A stretch of 64,000 bases of DNA from Letharia columbiana (taxonomy: Eukaryota > Ascomycota > Lecanoromycetes > Lecanorales > Parmeliaceae). The notes below the pieces were generated by a model. It worked only from the letters and a program-made list of their open reading frames with translations. It was not told the DNA's origin and made no database searches. The stretch is taken from positions 390,501 through 454,500 of the forward strand of contig NW_023501053.1 in the NCBI RefSeq assembly GCF_014066305.1, in the 5' to 3' direction. Position numbers and translations under genes: made by a program. Shown here piece after piece: positions 10,977 through 23,300 of the stretch. Numbering within the stretch: position 1 is the first letter of the stretch; each line of letters starts with the position of its first letter.

Positions 10977-13900
10977 GATTATAAGTCTAAGCTTTATTTA
11001 ATAACTATTATATTATAATTACTATTTATCTTTATAATTATAATTACTCTTAAACTTTTAATATTTATTTTATAATATTTAAAGTTTATTATATAAAGAT
11101 AATAATAGCTATAAAGATATTCTTTTAATCTTCTTAATAAAAATATTTCTTTTTTTTAAAATAATTATAGATTTAAATAAGTATAATTTATTAATAATAT
11201 AAAAGATTAATTTTTTTATTTATCTTTTATTTTAAGCGAGTTGAAATATATTATCTTTAATTAAAATATCGAACTCGCTAAATATATTAAATATATAATT
11301 ATATTATTATACGATTAAATTATATTATTAAAATCTTTTAAATTTTATTAATTTTCGCTAAATTAGAATATTTAATTTTATTAAAAATAAAATTATTTTA
11401 TATTAATATTAATTTTAAAATTATATATTAATTATTAAATTAATAATTATTAATTAAAAGTAATTAAATATTAATATTAATAATTTAATTATAATTTAAA
11501 ATATTTTAAAGCTAATATTATTATCTTTTAATATACTTATAAATTTATTAAAATTAAAATAATAAGAATATCTTATTAATATTAATTTTTAAATTTTTAA
11601 AAGTCTTTTAAAAAAAGAATTAAGCCTTTATTATCGAATTCTTTTTTTATAATTATTTATATTCTATTATTATAATTATAAAGTTAAAATAATTTTCGAA
11701 GTTTTATAATAATAGTTAGCGATATAAATATTTTAAATTTAAATTTTTAAATAAATAATATAAAAAGAATATTAATCCCTCTTTAAAAAGAAGATTTATA
11801 TATTTATAATAATTATACTTTATATAATCTTATTAAAAATTAATCTTTATTTATAAATTATTTTTATTATTAAATATCTTTTATTTTAATTATATTATTT
11901 ATATCTATTATAGCTCTATATATAAATACTTTTTATTTTTTATATAAAAATTTAAAGTTTAAAGACGATAATTAATTAATATTAATAAGATTTTTAAAAA
12001 CTTTAATAATAATTAAAGTATTTATTCTACTTTCGCTATTTTATTAAATAATAATTTTATTAATTTTAAATTTAAAGTTAGCGAAGATATTCTTAATTCT
12101 CTAAATAATATTAAACTATTTAATCTTTATATTAAAATATCTATTATATTTATTTTAAAGTTATTTTTAAAATCTTTTTTTAAATTTATTATCTTATTTA
12201 AAATAATAATTAAATTATTATTATTATTATCGCTATCGCTCTCTCTATTAATATTTTATATATCTTTATCTAAATTATTTTTAATAATAATAAATTTAAA
12301 TAATTAATTATAGCGTTTTATAATTAATATTTTTAATTAATTTTAATTTAATAAAAATAATCTATTTTTATTTTTATCGCTATTTTAAAATTTAATATAA
12401 GATATATTAAATAAAAATAAGATATTAAAAGCTAATTAATATTTAATAATCTCTTATTTTTTATTAAAATTATTAAATTTAAAACTTATATAATTATTTT
12501 TTAATATTTTAAATATAATAATTATTAATTTATTAAAATTAATTATAATAATAAAATAATTTAAATAATATTAAATATTATTATTAAATATTATAAATTT
12601 AAACGCTTTAAATTTTATATAAAGCTAATTCGCTAATTATTTAATATTACTCTTATTTTTAAAAAAGACGTTTATTAATATAAAAAGAATTTTTATAAGA
12701 TTATTATTAAAATCGCTAATTTATATAAATTATTTATTTTATCGAAATTCTTTTTAATTTAACTCTTTTTTATAAAATTTAAAAACTCTTTTAATATCTT
12801 TATAATTATTTATATTTAGATTTATAAGCTATATAATAATAAAATTATTAAATTTAATAAAATTATTTATATCGCGATAAATAAAAAAATTTATTTATTA
12901 TTATTTAAAGATAATAATATTATTATATACGCTATTTATAATAATAATAATAGAAGTAAAAATAGTTAATTTATTAGATATTATAAAATTAGTAATTCGA
13001 AAATTAATCGCGAAATTTACTTTTTATATAAGATTATTAAATATAAATTTAAATATTTCTTTATTAAATATTAGATTAAGTTCTTTTATTTAAAATTTAA
13101 AAAGTTTATATTAAATAAAAAAAAGAAGAAGAAGATTTAAATTATTATAATTAATTTTAATAATATAAAAAAGAGTTTTAATATTAAATATAAGTATATT
13201 AAAGAAATATTTTTTAATATCTTTATTTTAGAGAAGAATAAATATCTTAATATTAATTATATCTTTTTAAAAGAATTAAATTTAATTATATATTATATAA
13301 ATTTTAATTTTAATAATTTTAATATTTTTAATATAATTAATAATAAGAAAATTATTAATTTAATAATTATTAATTTTAATTTATCGTATAATTTAATAAC
13401 TAATAATTTTATTAATCTATATTTTTATATAATAATAAACTTTAATTATTTTAATTATTTCTTTATTAATTATTAATTATTTATTATTTATAAAAAGATT
13501 TATTCTTATCTTATTCGTGATATTAAAAATAATTAAATTTAATCTTTTAATTATAATATTATTAATTTAAATTATTTTATTTAAAATAAATATATAAATA
13601 TTACTTTTTTAATATCTTATATATATTTAATATAAATATTAACTTTTTTTATTAATAAACTTTTAAATATTAATATTATAATTATTTTTTATAAAATTAA
13701 TTATACTTTAATTAAAGATAATTTAAAGCTTATAAATACTTATAATTAAGATTTATTCTTTTTTAATCTTTAAAATAATTTAAATAATATTTTAATAATA
13801 TATAATATTTTTTTAAACTTAATTTATTAACTCTAATATATTTATATAAATTATTTAAATTAATAAAATTTAAATAAACTTTTTATAATAATAAATATAA
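10977..13900 (+). pseudogene. Probable gag/protease region of copia A, RIP-degraded
   Basis: By position between the LTR and the integrase this should encode gag and protease. I see long stretches readable only with stops, plus one comparatively open plus-strand frame at about 12,965-13,520 whose product is rich in Lys, Asn, Ile and, allowing for RIP, acidic residues. I could not place a CCHC zinc knuckle or a protease DSG motif with certainty. The same DNA appears inverted at about 41.3-44.2 kb in copia B. Confidence 0.45.
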
Positions 13901-16850
13901 ATTTTATTAAGAATATCGCGAATAAATATATTTATAAATATTATATTATAAAACGTTAGAAGATTATTCTCTATATTAATTTTACTATATTTAATATATA
14001 ATTAAATAAATTTATTTATAGCGATTTTATAAGATTTTTATTCTTTATTAATTTTAATAATTATAAATACTTTATAATATTTAAAAATAATTTTATCTTT
14101 TATTTTAAAGTCTATTATATTTATTATAAAAGTAAAATCTTTACTATATTTTTATAATTTAAAATTTATCTTAAATTATATAATTATAAAATCTTTTATA
14201 TTTATCTCGATAATAGAAATAAATATATATTTAAAGTTTTTCTTAACTATCTCGCTCTATTAGATATTAAATAAAAATTTATTATTTTTAATAATTTTTA
14301 AATAAATAATATAATTAAGTATTTTAAATAAACTCTATTTTATAAGATATATTTTATTTTATTAAGCTTTAATCTTAATAAATTCTTTTAATTTAAAATT
14401 ATTATTATTATTAATTATCTAATAATATAATTATTTAATATTAAAATTATTATAATTTCTTTTAAAATCTTTTATTAATAAAAATTTATTCTTTTTATTT
14501 ATATATAATTAATTTTATTATTTATATAATAAAATAAATTTAAAAAAAATTTATAAATTAGAATAAAAAGTATATACTATTAAGATATAAGAGAGAGTAT
14601 ATCTTTTAATTATATAATCTTATTAAAAAGATAATTATTCGCGTTAATAGCGTATATTTTATAAAAAAATAATCTCTAATTATAAATTTAAAAGAAGAAA
14701 TTAAGATTTATAAGTTTTTAAATAAATAATAATATTTAATAATATTAATATTCGCTATAAAGAAGATATTAAATAAATAATATATTATTAATATTTTAAA
14801 AGATATTAAATTTAAAAAAATATTAGAAGATATTATATTTATAATTAAAATAGTTATTAAATTTTTAATAATTTTAAAATCTTTAATATTTATAAAATTA
14901 AGATTAAATTTTCTCTAATTAATTAATAAGTAAGTGTTTTCGCGAAGATTTATATAAAAGTCTTTAATATAATAAACTTAATTAATTACGCGAGAGTCTT
15001 TAATTTAAATATTTTTAATATAGATTATTTAATTTACTTAATTAAATACTATATTTATATTTATATTAATAATTTAATCTATATTATTTATATAAAAAAT
15101 TTTCTTAAATTTAAATTTATTATTTATTATTATTAAAGTTATATAAGCTATTCGCGAAGATTATAAATTAAATACTATTTAAAAAATATTATATAATTAT
15201 TTAAATCTTATAATTTTAAATCTATAAAATTTATTCTTTAATTCTCTTTTAAAAATCTTTATAATATTTATTTTATTTATAAATTATATTAATAAATTAA
15301 ATATTTTTAAATTTATTATTTATAAATAAATTATATCTAATTAGCTATTTTAAATAAATTAAAAATTTTTTATAAAAAATAAATATAAATCTTTTATAAA
15401 TAATAATACTTAATATCTTATTTAGATATCTTTTAAGACTTATATTTTAAAAGATAAATAAATTTATATCTTAAAATAAGATCTTAATAAAAAAATTACT
15501 TATTATAAGATATATTAAATTATTTAAAAATTTAAATAATAAAAAAATTATAATTATTATAATATTTTTATATTAATAATAAAGTTTATAAATTATAAAA
15601 TAATCTTTATATTTATAATTATTTTAAATTAAAATTTAAAATAAATAAATATTAAAATTATCTTTTTATATAATAATATAAAGAAAAAGATTTATATATA
15701 TTAATTTAATAGCTTTAATAAAAATAATATTAAGATTTATAAATTAAATAAGATATTTTATAATTTAAAGTAATTCTTTTAAGTTTAATATTAATATTTC
15801 TTAAAGTATATAAAAAAGCTAAATTTTCTCTCTATTAAATTAAATAATAATATATTTATAAACTTTAAAGAGAATATTATTATAGCGCTTTATATTAATA
15901 ATATCTTAATTATTAATTTAAATAAAATCGAGATTTAGCGAATTAAGAAAGAATTTAACGCGAAGTTTTATATATTAAATTTAAAATTATATATTTATTA
16001 TTTAAATATAATTATTAAGAGAAATTATTATAGCGATATTCTTTATTTAAAATAAAAGACTTATATTATTTAATTTTTAAATTATTTTAATTATTAAAAT
16101 CTTATTTTAATATTAATATCTTTTAAAATTAATTATAAACTAGTTTTTATTAAAGAAAACTAGTTTATTTTAAAAAAATTATAAAAAAATTATTAATTCA
16201 TAATAAGATCTCTTATATATATTATATTTAATATTTATCTTAATATTATTTATATAATATTATTAATAAATTATTATTTAATTAATTTAACTTTAATATA
16301 TTAAAATATAATTATTTAAATTTTTTAATATTTAAAAAATATAATATATTATAAATTTATATATAAAGACTTTTTTTAAGAGTTTATTAATTATATTAAT
16401 TTTAATTAAATTAATAATATAATTTAAAAATTTATATTTAATTATCTTTTTAATATAAAAAATAATATAATTAATTAATTATCTAAGTATTAAATTATTA
16501 TAATATTATTTATTTATAAAATAAAGTATATTAATTAAATATAGATTATTAAAAAAATAATTTAATTAAAAAATCTATTTAATTAACTTCTTTATCTTAA
16601 TAATATAAATTTTAAAATTATTATTATTTTTAATAATAATTAAAATATAATTATTCTTATAAAGAATACTTAATTTTATATTTATATTAAATATATTAAT
16701 ATTATCTATTATTTTATATAAAAAAAGATTAATAATAATATTATAAATATATAATATATTTTTATTAATAAATAAATAACTAATAGACTTATTAAGACTC
16801 TTTATTTAAATAAATTTATTATTTTTTAAAACGCCTTTAAAATAAAAGTT
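13900..16850 (+). pseudogene. Copia A pol: integrase, reverse transcriptase and RNase H, broken by RIP
   Basis: The integrase core reads YLDNRNKYIF at about 14,203-14,232, equal to the TDNGxEY motif. NFQINNIIKYFKQTLF follows, equal to NPQxNGxxExxNRTLF. The integrase tail RVNSVYF lies near 14,640. The reverse transcriptase motif reads ALYINNILI at about 15,885-15,911 (YVDDILI with both Asp read as Asn after RIP), and YYLNIIIKRNYYSDILYL fits the YYLGMTITRD region. RNase H at about 16.48-16.85 kb reads LSTTEAEYIA-like and DNQ-like motifs and ends in a form of KQLADGLTKAL. The polyprotein once integrated and reverse-transcribed the element; catalytic residues are lost and TAA/TAG stops are frequent. 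Confidence 0.75.
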
Positions 16851-17702
16851 ATATCTATTTATCTTATAAATAATCGCTAATTTTATTATTATTTTAATAT
16901 AGTTTTACTTTAATAAAATCTAGCGAGGAAGTTATTCTATTATATCTATATCTAAATTTAAAAAAATTATTTATTATTATCTACTTTAGAAAAATTATTT
17001 TATTAATTTTTATATTATAAATAATTAATTTAAATTATTTATTAAATTACTATATTAGACTTAATATTCTATAAACTCGCTATTTTATATTAAAATAGCT
17101 ATTTCTTTAGCGTTATTATTATTATTATTATTAAAAACTTTAAAACTCTTTTAAAAAATTTATATCTATTTATTATTAATATTTTAAATATTATATCTTT
17201 AAATTATCGCTATTATAATTACTATTATTAAAAATTAAATATTTAAAATAACTCTTATAAAGATTTTATAGTCGACGATATATAGCTAGAAGAATTTCTT
17301 TTAATTATTTTATTTAATTATTTTTATAAATATTCTTTAATTTTAAATTAATCGATTTTTAATATATATTAAATAATCTAAAAATAAAATTTTTAAAAAA
17401 TCGCTTTTTAATAAAAAGTAAAATTTAGATTAAATTTTAATAGAGGCTTAATCTAATATAGTTATTTTTAGATTTCGACTTTTTACTTTATCTACTCTAT
17501 TTTAAATATCATAAACTTTAAATCTTATATTTTTTAATTTTATTTATAAGGGGAGTAGAAATAAGAGGGTTTAGAAGAAGTATATTTTCACGCTAGTTAC
17601 CCGGTATTAACTTATTACTTTAATTATTTAATTTTAGACTTATTAATATCGAACTTCATATTTATTAAATTTCGCTTATAAGAGAATATATATAAAGAGA
17701 AG

Positions 17703-17851
17703 TATTAAAATTTAAATTATATAACTCTTAGCGTCTTAGCGATTATATAATATAATTACGTAATACGCCTTAGCGTATTTATATCTAGTCGCTCTTTTCT
17801 TTATAGTAACTCTATAGTTAATAACTAAGTATCTTATCTTATATTTTCATA
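17703..17851 (+). repeat. 3' LTR of copia A (149 bp)
   Basis: The LTR begins TATTAAAATTTAAATTATAT, a RIPed TGTTGGAATTCG-type copia terminus, and ends ATATTTTCATA. Its body matches the LTRs at 18,284-18,426, 37,213-37,345 and 50,247-50,397 in either orientation. Confidence 0.8.
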
Positions 17852-18283
17852 GAATTTATTATATTCTTATATTTAATGATTATCGAGATAATATTTAAAT
17901 AATTATAATTAATCTTAATTAGATAGAAAGAAAAATTATTAAAATTTAATATAATAAATATTAATATTAGCGTTAATAAGTATAATAATAAATAATATAT
18001 ATTACACTTATTTAATAATTTCTAATATATTTTAAATATATTATATCTCTAAATTAATTATATATAATATTTAGAGATAATATAATAATAATTAGCGAAG
18101 TCTAAGGTATTTAGATCTTATCTCTATATTTTAAAAGAATTTAATATTATTTATAAACGCGTCGCCTTTAATTTATTTATATAGAATTTAATAATAATAA
18201 CGAATATTAAATATAATATTAAAAATTAAATTCGCTTTTTACTTCTTTATAATTAGATATTTCGAATATCTTTTATTAGTAAT
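17852..18283. other. AT-rich spacer between two copia elements
   Basis: This is RIPed DNA with no recognisable coding segment, lying between the 3' LTRs of copia A (+) and copia C (-), which face each other. Confidence 0.6.
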
Positions 18284-18426
18284 TGTTAAAATATGAGGTA
18301 GAACACTTAGTTATATTAACTAGAGAGTTCTATAAAAGAAAAGAGCGACTAGATATAGATATACTAAGGTATATTATATTACGTAATTATTAAGATACTA
18401 AAAATTATATAATTCGAATTTTAATA
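18284..18426 (-). repeat. 3' LTR of copia C (143 bp)
   Basis: The plus strand reads TGTTAAAATATGAGG at the left edge and AATTCGAATTTTAATA at the right edge. It is the least mutated LTR of the group, keeping the TGTT terminus on one side. Alignment with the other LTRs fixes the ends. Confidence 0.8.
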
Positions 18427-18543
18427 CTTCCCTTTATATATATTCTTTTATACGCGAAATTTAGTAAATACGAAGTTTAATATTAATAATATCAAAACTT
18501 AAGATAAATAAGATAAAAAATAATTTAATTAATTTTTACTAGA

Positions 18544-18796
18544 GTTTAGTATTAAATAATTAAAGTGAAGTTTATATTAGATAATTAAAGTAAGATTTAA
18601 ATTAGATAGTTAAGTAAGTTTTAGTATTAAATAATTAAAGTAAAGTTAGAATTAAATAATTAAAATAAATTTTAGTATTAAATAATTAAAGTAAAATTTA
18701 AATTAGATAATTAAAGTAAATTTAGTATTAAATAATTAAAGTAAAGTTTAAGTTAAATAATTAAAGTAAGTTTAGCGTCGAGTAATTAAAGTAAAA
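18544..18796. repeat. Minisatellite, ten units of about 25 bp, in the 3' part of copia C
   Basis: Units of the type TTTAGTATTAAATAATTAAA plus GTAAA alternate with a TTTAAATTAGATAATTAAA variant, ten in a row, just inside the 3' LTR. Copia B has about six units in the same place (37,455-37,596) and copia A only about two (17,600-17,650). The least mutated unit, at about 37,572-37,594, contains GTACCGGGTAGCTAGCGTAA. Confidence 0.85.
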
Positions 18797-18799
18797 AGT

Positions 18800-20375
18800 C
18801 GAAATCTAAAAACGACTATATTAAACTCTCAAATTTCACTTTTTATTAAAAAATAATTTTTTAAAATTTTTATTTCTAGGCTATCTAGTATATATTAAAA
18901 ATCGATTAATTTAAAATTAAAGGATATTTATAGAGATAGAATAAATTCGATTAGAAGAAATTCTTTATTTTATATATTATAACCGACTATAAAGCTTTTA
19001 TAGAATTATTTTAGATATTTAATTTTTTAATAATAGTAATTAATAGTAATAGTAATATAAATAAAAATATTTTAAAAGAGTTTTAAAGATTTAATAGCGA
19101 TAACGTTAAAGAAATAGCTATTTTAATATAAAATAATAAGTTTATAGAATATTAAGTTTAAGATTTAATAAGCGATTTAAATAAATTACTTAAATTATAA
19201 GAACTAATAAAATAACTTTTCTAAAGTTAAAGTTAGTTTCTCTAAATAGATAATATTATAAATAATATTTTAGTTTAATTAGTATACGAAACTTCTTAAA
19301 TTTATTCTTAAATAATATCTTAATAAGTTTATTAGCTATTTATTATTTAATAGAAATATATTTAAAAATAATATTATTAGTAATAATTTATTCTTATATA
19401 TAATAATATTAAATATTAATATATTTAATATATATATAAAATTAAGAATTTTTAATAAGAGTTATAATACTTTAATTATTATAATAAATAATAATAATTT
19501 ATATATACTTAATATTAAAATTAAATTAATTAAGAAGTTTATATAATTAAACTACTTTCTTAATAATTTATATCTAATTAATATATTTAATTTTATAAGA
19601 GAATAGCGCTATAATAAACTATCGTTTTAATAATTAATTAATAATAATATTATTTATATTAAAAATATAATTAAAAATAGAATATTAAGTATTTTAATCG
19701 CTTATTTAGTTTATATTTATATAATTAATAAGTAATTTTAAATCTCTTCTAAATATTAATTATTAATTCTTAATATTATTTAAATATCGAAAAATATACT
19801 TAATAGCCTTTTAATAAGATTTATCGAGATTTAAAATATATTTAGAGATTATTAAAATAATAAATATAATATTAAATTAAATATTTAATATTATATATAT
19901 AAATAATTCTATAGCTAATTAATAGATATAATAAGATTAATTAATAGAGATAAAATTATTTTTAATAATATAAAATTTATTATTATTAATAAGAGTAATG
20001 TTTAATATATTATATTTTTTAGAATTTTATATAGAGTTTAATATACCTTATAATTAAGATATAGAATTCGATTAATATAATTTTTAATAATTATTATATT
20101 AAGATAATAGATATAAGATCTTAAATTAGTTATTTCGAACTTTTTATTAAACTTATTTTTAATATTTTATATTTTAATTTTATTAGAATTTATAAATAGA
20201 ATATTATTTATATAAATAGTAATAATAATAATAATATTAATAAAATATAGAGATTAAATCTAATAATAAGTTTAAAATTTAATTTTTTAAATAGATTATA
20301 AAAGTATTATATTAAACTCTAGAGAATTATTTTAAATTATATAATATCTTAATAAGCTTATTTTTTTAATTTTTA
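18800..20375 (-). pseudogene. Copia C pol, C-terminal part (reverse transcriptase end and RNase H)
   Basis: Read on the minus strand from 20,375, KLIKILYNLK-F-SRV-YNTF equals the copia KALYGLKQSPRVWYNTF motif with Gln and Trp turned into stops. TIYINNILFINSN (about 20,221-20,192) is the RIPed YVDDILFIGSN catalytic motif. RNase H follows with an HIxIxxxxIREK-like string, and a KQLADGLTK-like end lies at about 19,340-19,300. The gene stops at 20,385, where LINE D is inserted, and resumes at 26,453. It is dead through many TAA/TAG codons and loss of the Asp pair. Confidence 0.7.
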
Positions 20376-20385
20376 TTCTTAAATA

Positions 20386-23300
20386 ATACAGTTTATATTT
20401 GAAAGTTATTTATTTTATTCGACTATTTAGCTAAGGTAACCGCCTTAATAAAGATATCTTATTTAAAAATCTATAGAGACTTAAACTTATAAATTACTCT
20501 TATCTAAGTATATATAGAATATTATATAAAGACCTTTATAAAGAGAGATTATATTAAATAACTCTATTAAATTAATATTAAATTAGAAAAATTAAAGATA
20601 AAAGAATAAAAATAAAATAAAGAAATTATTTAAATAATAGATTTAGATTTATTAATTTATTCTAATTACTAATATTATTAATATTTATATTCTAATCTTT
20701 TATAATATTATTTAATTTTTTAATTATCTCTACTATTTTATATTTAACTTAATTTATTATTATAAGAGAGTTAAATATTATATAAATAAGACTCTTATAA
20801 ATCTTTATTTAATTAAAAAACTCGTCTTAAAGATTCTTAAATATTTATATATTATACTTTTTAATTTAATATCTCTTATAAAGATATAAAACTTAATTTA
20901 TAAAAATTTACTTTTAAATTAAAGTTTAATAATAATTTTAAATAATATCTAGAAATTAATATATAATTAGATCACTAAAATTATATAATAAATAATATTT
21001 TTATAAAGATTAAATAATAGTCTAATAAAGAATATTTTATTATCTTTTATTAATATCTTTTAGATTAAGATTAAGTATTATAAAAGCGATTATCTTATTA
21101 ATAATTTTTATTTTAAATATTAAATTAAGAATTAATTAATCTAAAATAATAAAAAGCTCTTCTTATATCGCTTTTTCGATATTATATACTTAATTTATAT
21201 ATAAAATAAAGATTAATTAATACTATAAATAGAATATAGTTATTATTATATTAATATTTAAATAAAATTAATTTTTAATTAAATCTTTTTATAAAGTAAT
21301 TATTAAAGAAAATTCTCTATACGCGATATTTTAAACTTATTATAAATTATAATCTATATTTTATTTATTAAAACTCTTAATTTATAATAATATTAATAAG
21401 TAAGAATAAAGCTCTTAATTTTATCGCTAAAATTAATAGTTTTTAATTTTTTATCTAAGATTATAAAATAGATTTATTAAAAGTTAATTTTCGATAAAAA
21501 AATAAAAAAATTATTAATCTTTATAAAATATTTTTATTAAAATATATTTAATTTTTATATATATAGAAATAAAAGTAATAAATATTAATTTAGTAAAATA
21601 GTGTTAAAAATTAATCTATTAATAATATAGTTAATTTAAAAAGAGTATTTATTATATATTATTTTAGCTAAAATTATTAAAATCGCGTATATTAAATTTT
21701 ATATATCTTTTAAAACTCTAATATCCCTATTTTATAAGACTTATTAAATCTTAAAATTAAACTTTTTTATATTTTTTAAATCGGCTTTCTCTAATAATAA
21801 ATAATAAAATATTAATATTATTAATAATTTTATAATAATTAAGAAAAATTTAATTTAAAGAATTTATATAAATATCTTTTTTTATCGCTATTAGATAATT
21901 TATATTAATTTTAAAATATAATTAAATTAATTAAAGAATTAAGATATTTAAAAATTAATAAATATTAAAGTATATAAAGAATTTTAAATATATAATACTA
22001 GAATATTTTTAATTAAAATAATTTATATTAATTTAAAAAAGTTAATTACTCTACTAATTATAGCTATAATACTTTTATTAATAATAATTTATAAATTAAT
22101 TACTTCGACTTTATCTTCTTTTATCTAATAATAAATATAAAGATTATAAATAATATCTTAGACTTTATTATTTTATATTAATTTATAATACTTTTTTTCT
22201 AATTTATTATATATTATTAAAAATATATATAGAAATTATAAAATAAATTTAAAAAGAAATATTATAAAGATAGTTTTAATTATTATTTTATTTTTAAGAA
22301 ATAAATAAAATTATAATTAATTTTATATTAATTTTTTAGTCTTTTATAGAATTTTAATTTAAAAATTATTTAACTAATAATTAATATCTACTCTAATTAA
22401 TATTTTTAAATATTTATAAAGATTATTAAAAGAAATTTCTTCGTATTAATAATATAAATATAAATAATATTTTTTATATATAGTATATATAATTTATTTT
22501 AATTAATTCTTATATTAATTATAGCGTAATAAACTCTTAAAACCGCTATTATAATATTTATTTCTTTTTAAAATTATATTATAATTATAATATTATTAAT
22601 ATATATTATTATCTTTAATACTTTATTTTTTATTTATATTTTTAAAATTTAAAGATTATAAATAATATATTAAATTAGATTTTTAATTATAATTATAAAT
22701 AGAGAGTAGCTTAAAAAATTTCTTTATCTTATATTATTTTATATTATAATTATTTCTTTAATATAATTATTAATATAAATCTTAATTTTAGTTTTCTTAT
22801 AAATAAGCTATATTTAAATAATAAATTTTTTAAATATATTTAATTCTTTTAAAATCGCTAGAAGAAATTTATAATTAATTTAATTATATACTTTTTTCTA
22901 ATTAAGAAAAAGAATAGCGATTTTCTCTTATTTTTATAATAACTTTTTAATAAGTTTATACTTAATTATTAGATATTAAATTATTTTAATATTATTATCT
23001 ATAAATCTCTTTAATAAGAAAACTAACTATTATTTATTAATTATCTTATTTAAAGTCTTTATTAAATATTATATTAAAATATTTATAAAGATTTTATAAT
23101 TTATATTTATAATAAATAGAAAGCGATAATTCTTAATATTAATTTATTTATCTTTATTTTTAAAAAGAATAATAAGAATTTTATTTATTTAATATTTCGA
23201 AAGTTTTTATTTTCGCTATATCTAATTATAGAAGAAGATTAATCGCGTAATAATAGTCGAGATTTCTTTTTTCTTCTTCTTCTTATATCTTATAATAATT

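Larger units (their letters stand above)
10858..17851 (+). mobile_element. Ty1/copia retrotransposon A, RIPed
   Basis: The element has a 3' LTR at 17,703-17,851, a damaged 5' LTR ending near 10,976, and an internal region in copia order: gag/protease (about 11.0-13.9 kb), integrase (about 13.98-14.6 kb), reverse transcriptase (about 14.9-16.1 kb), RNase H (to about 16.85 kb) and a long 3' untranslated part. At about 7 kb it is longer than most copia elements. Copia B at 37.2-44.3 kb is its inverted, nearly collinear copy. Every coding segment carries stops. Confidence 0.8.

Noticed and set aside
18544..18796. Regular short repeats that could suggest a CRISPR array
   Set aside because: Units are contiguous without unique spacers, lie in a fungal-type retrotransposon, and change in copy number between elements.
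18427..19740. First read as plus-strand gag/protease of copia C
   Set aside because: The reverse complement gives a clear RNase H and 3' region in the right order with the reverse transcriptase, and matches copia A in plus orientation, so the element is on the minus strand.
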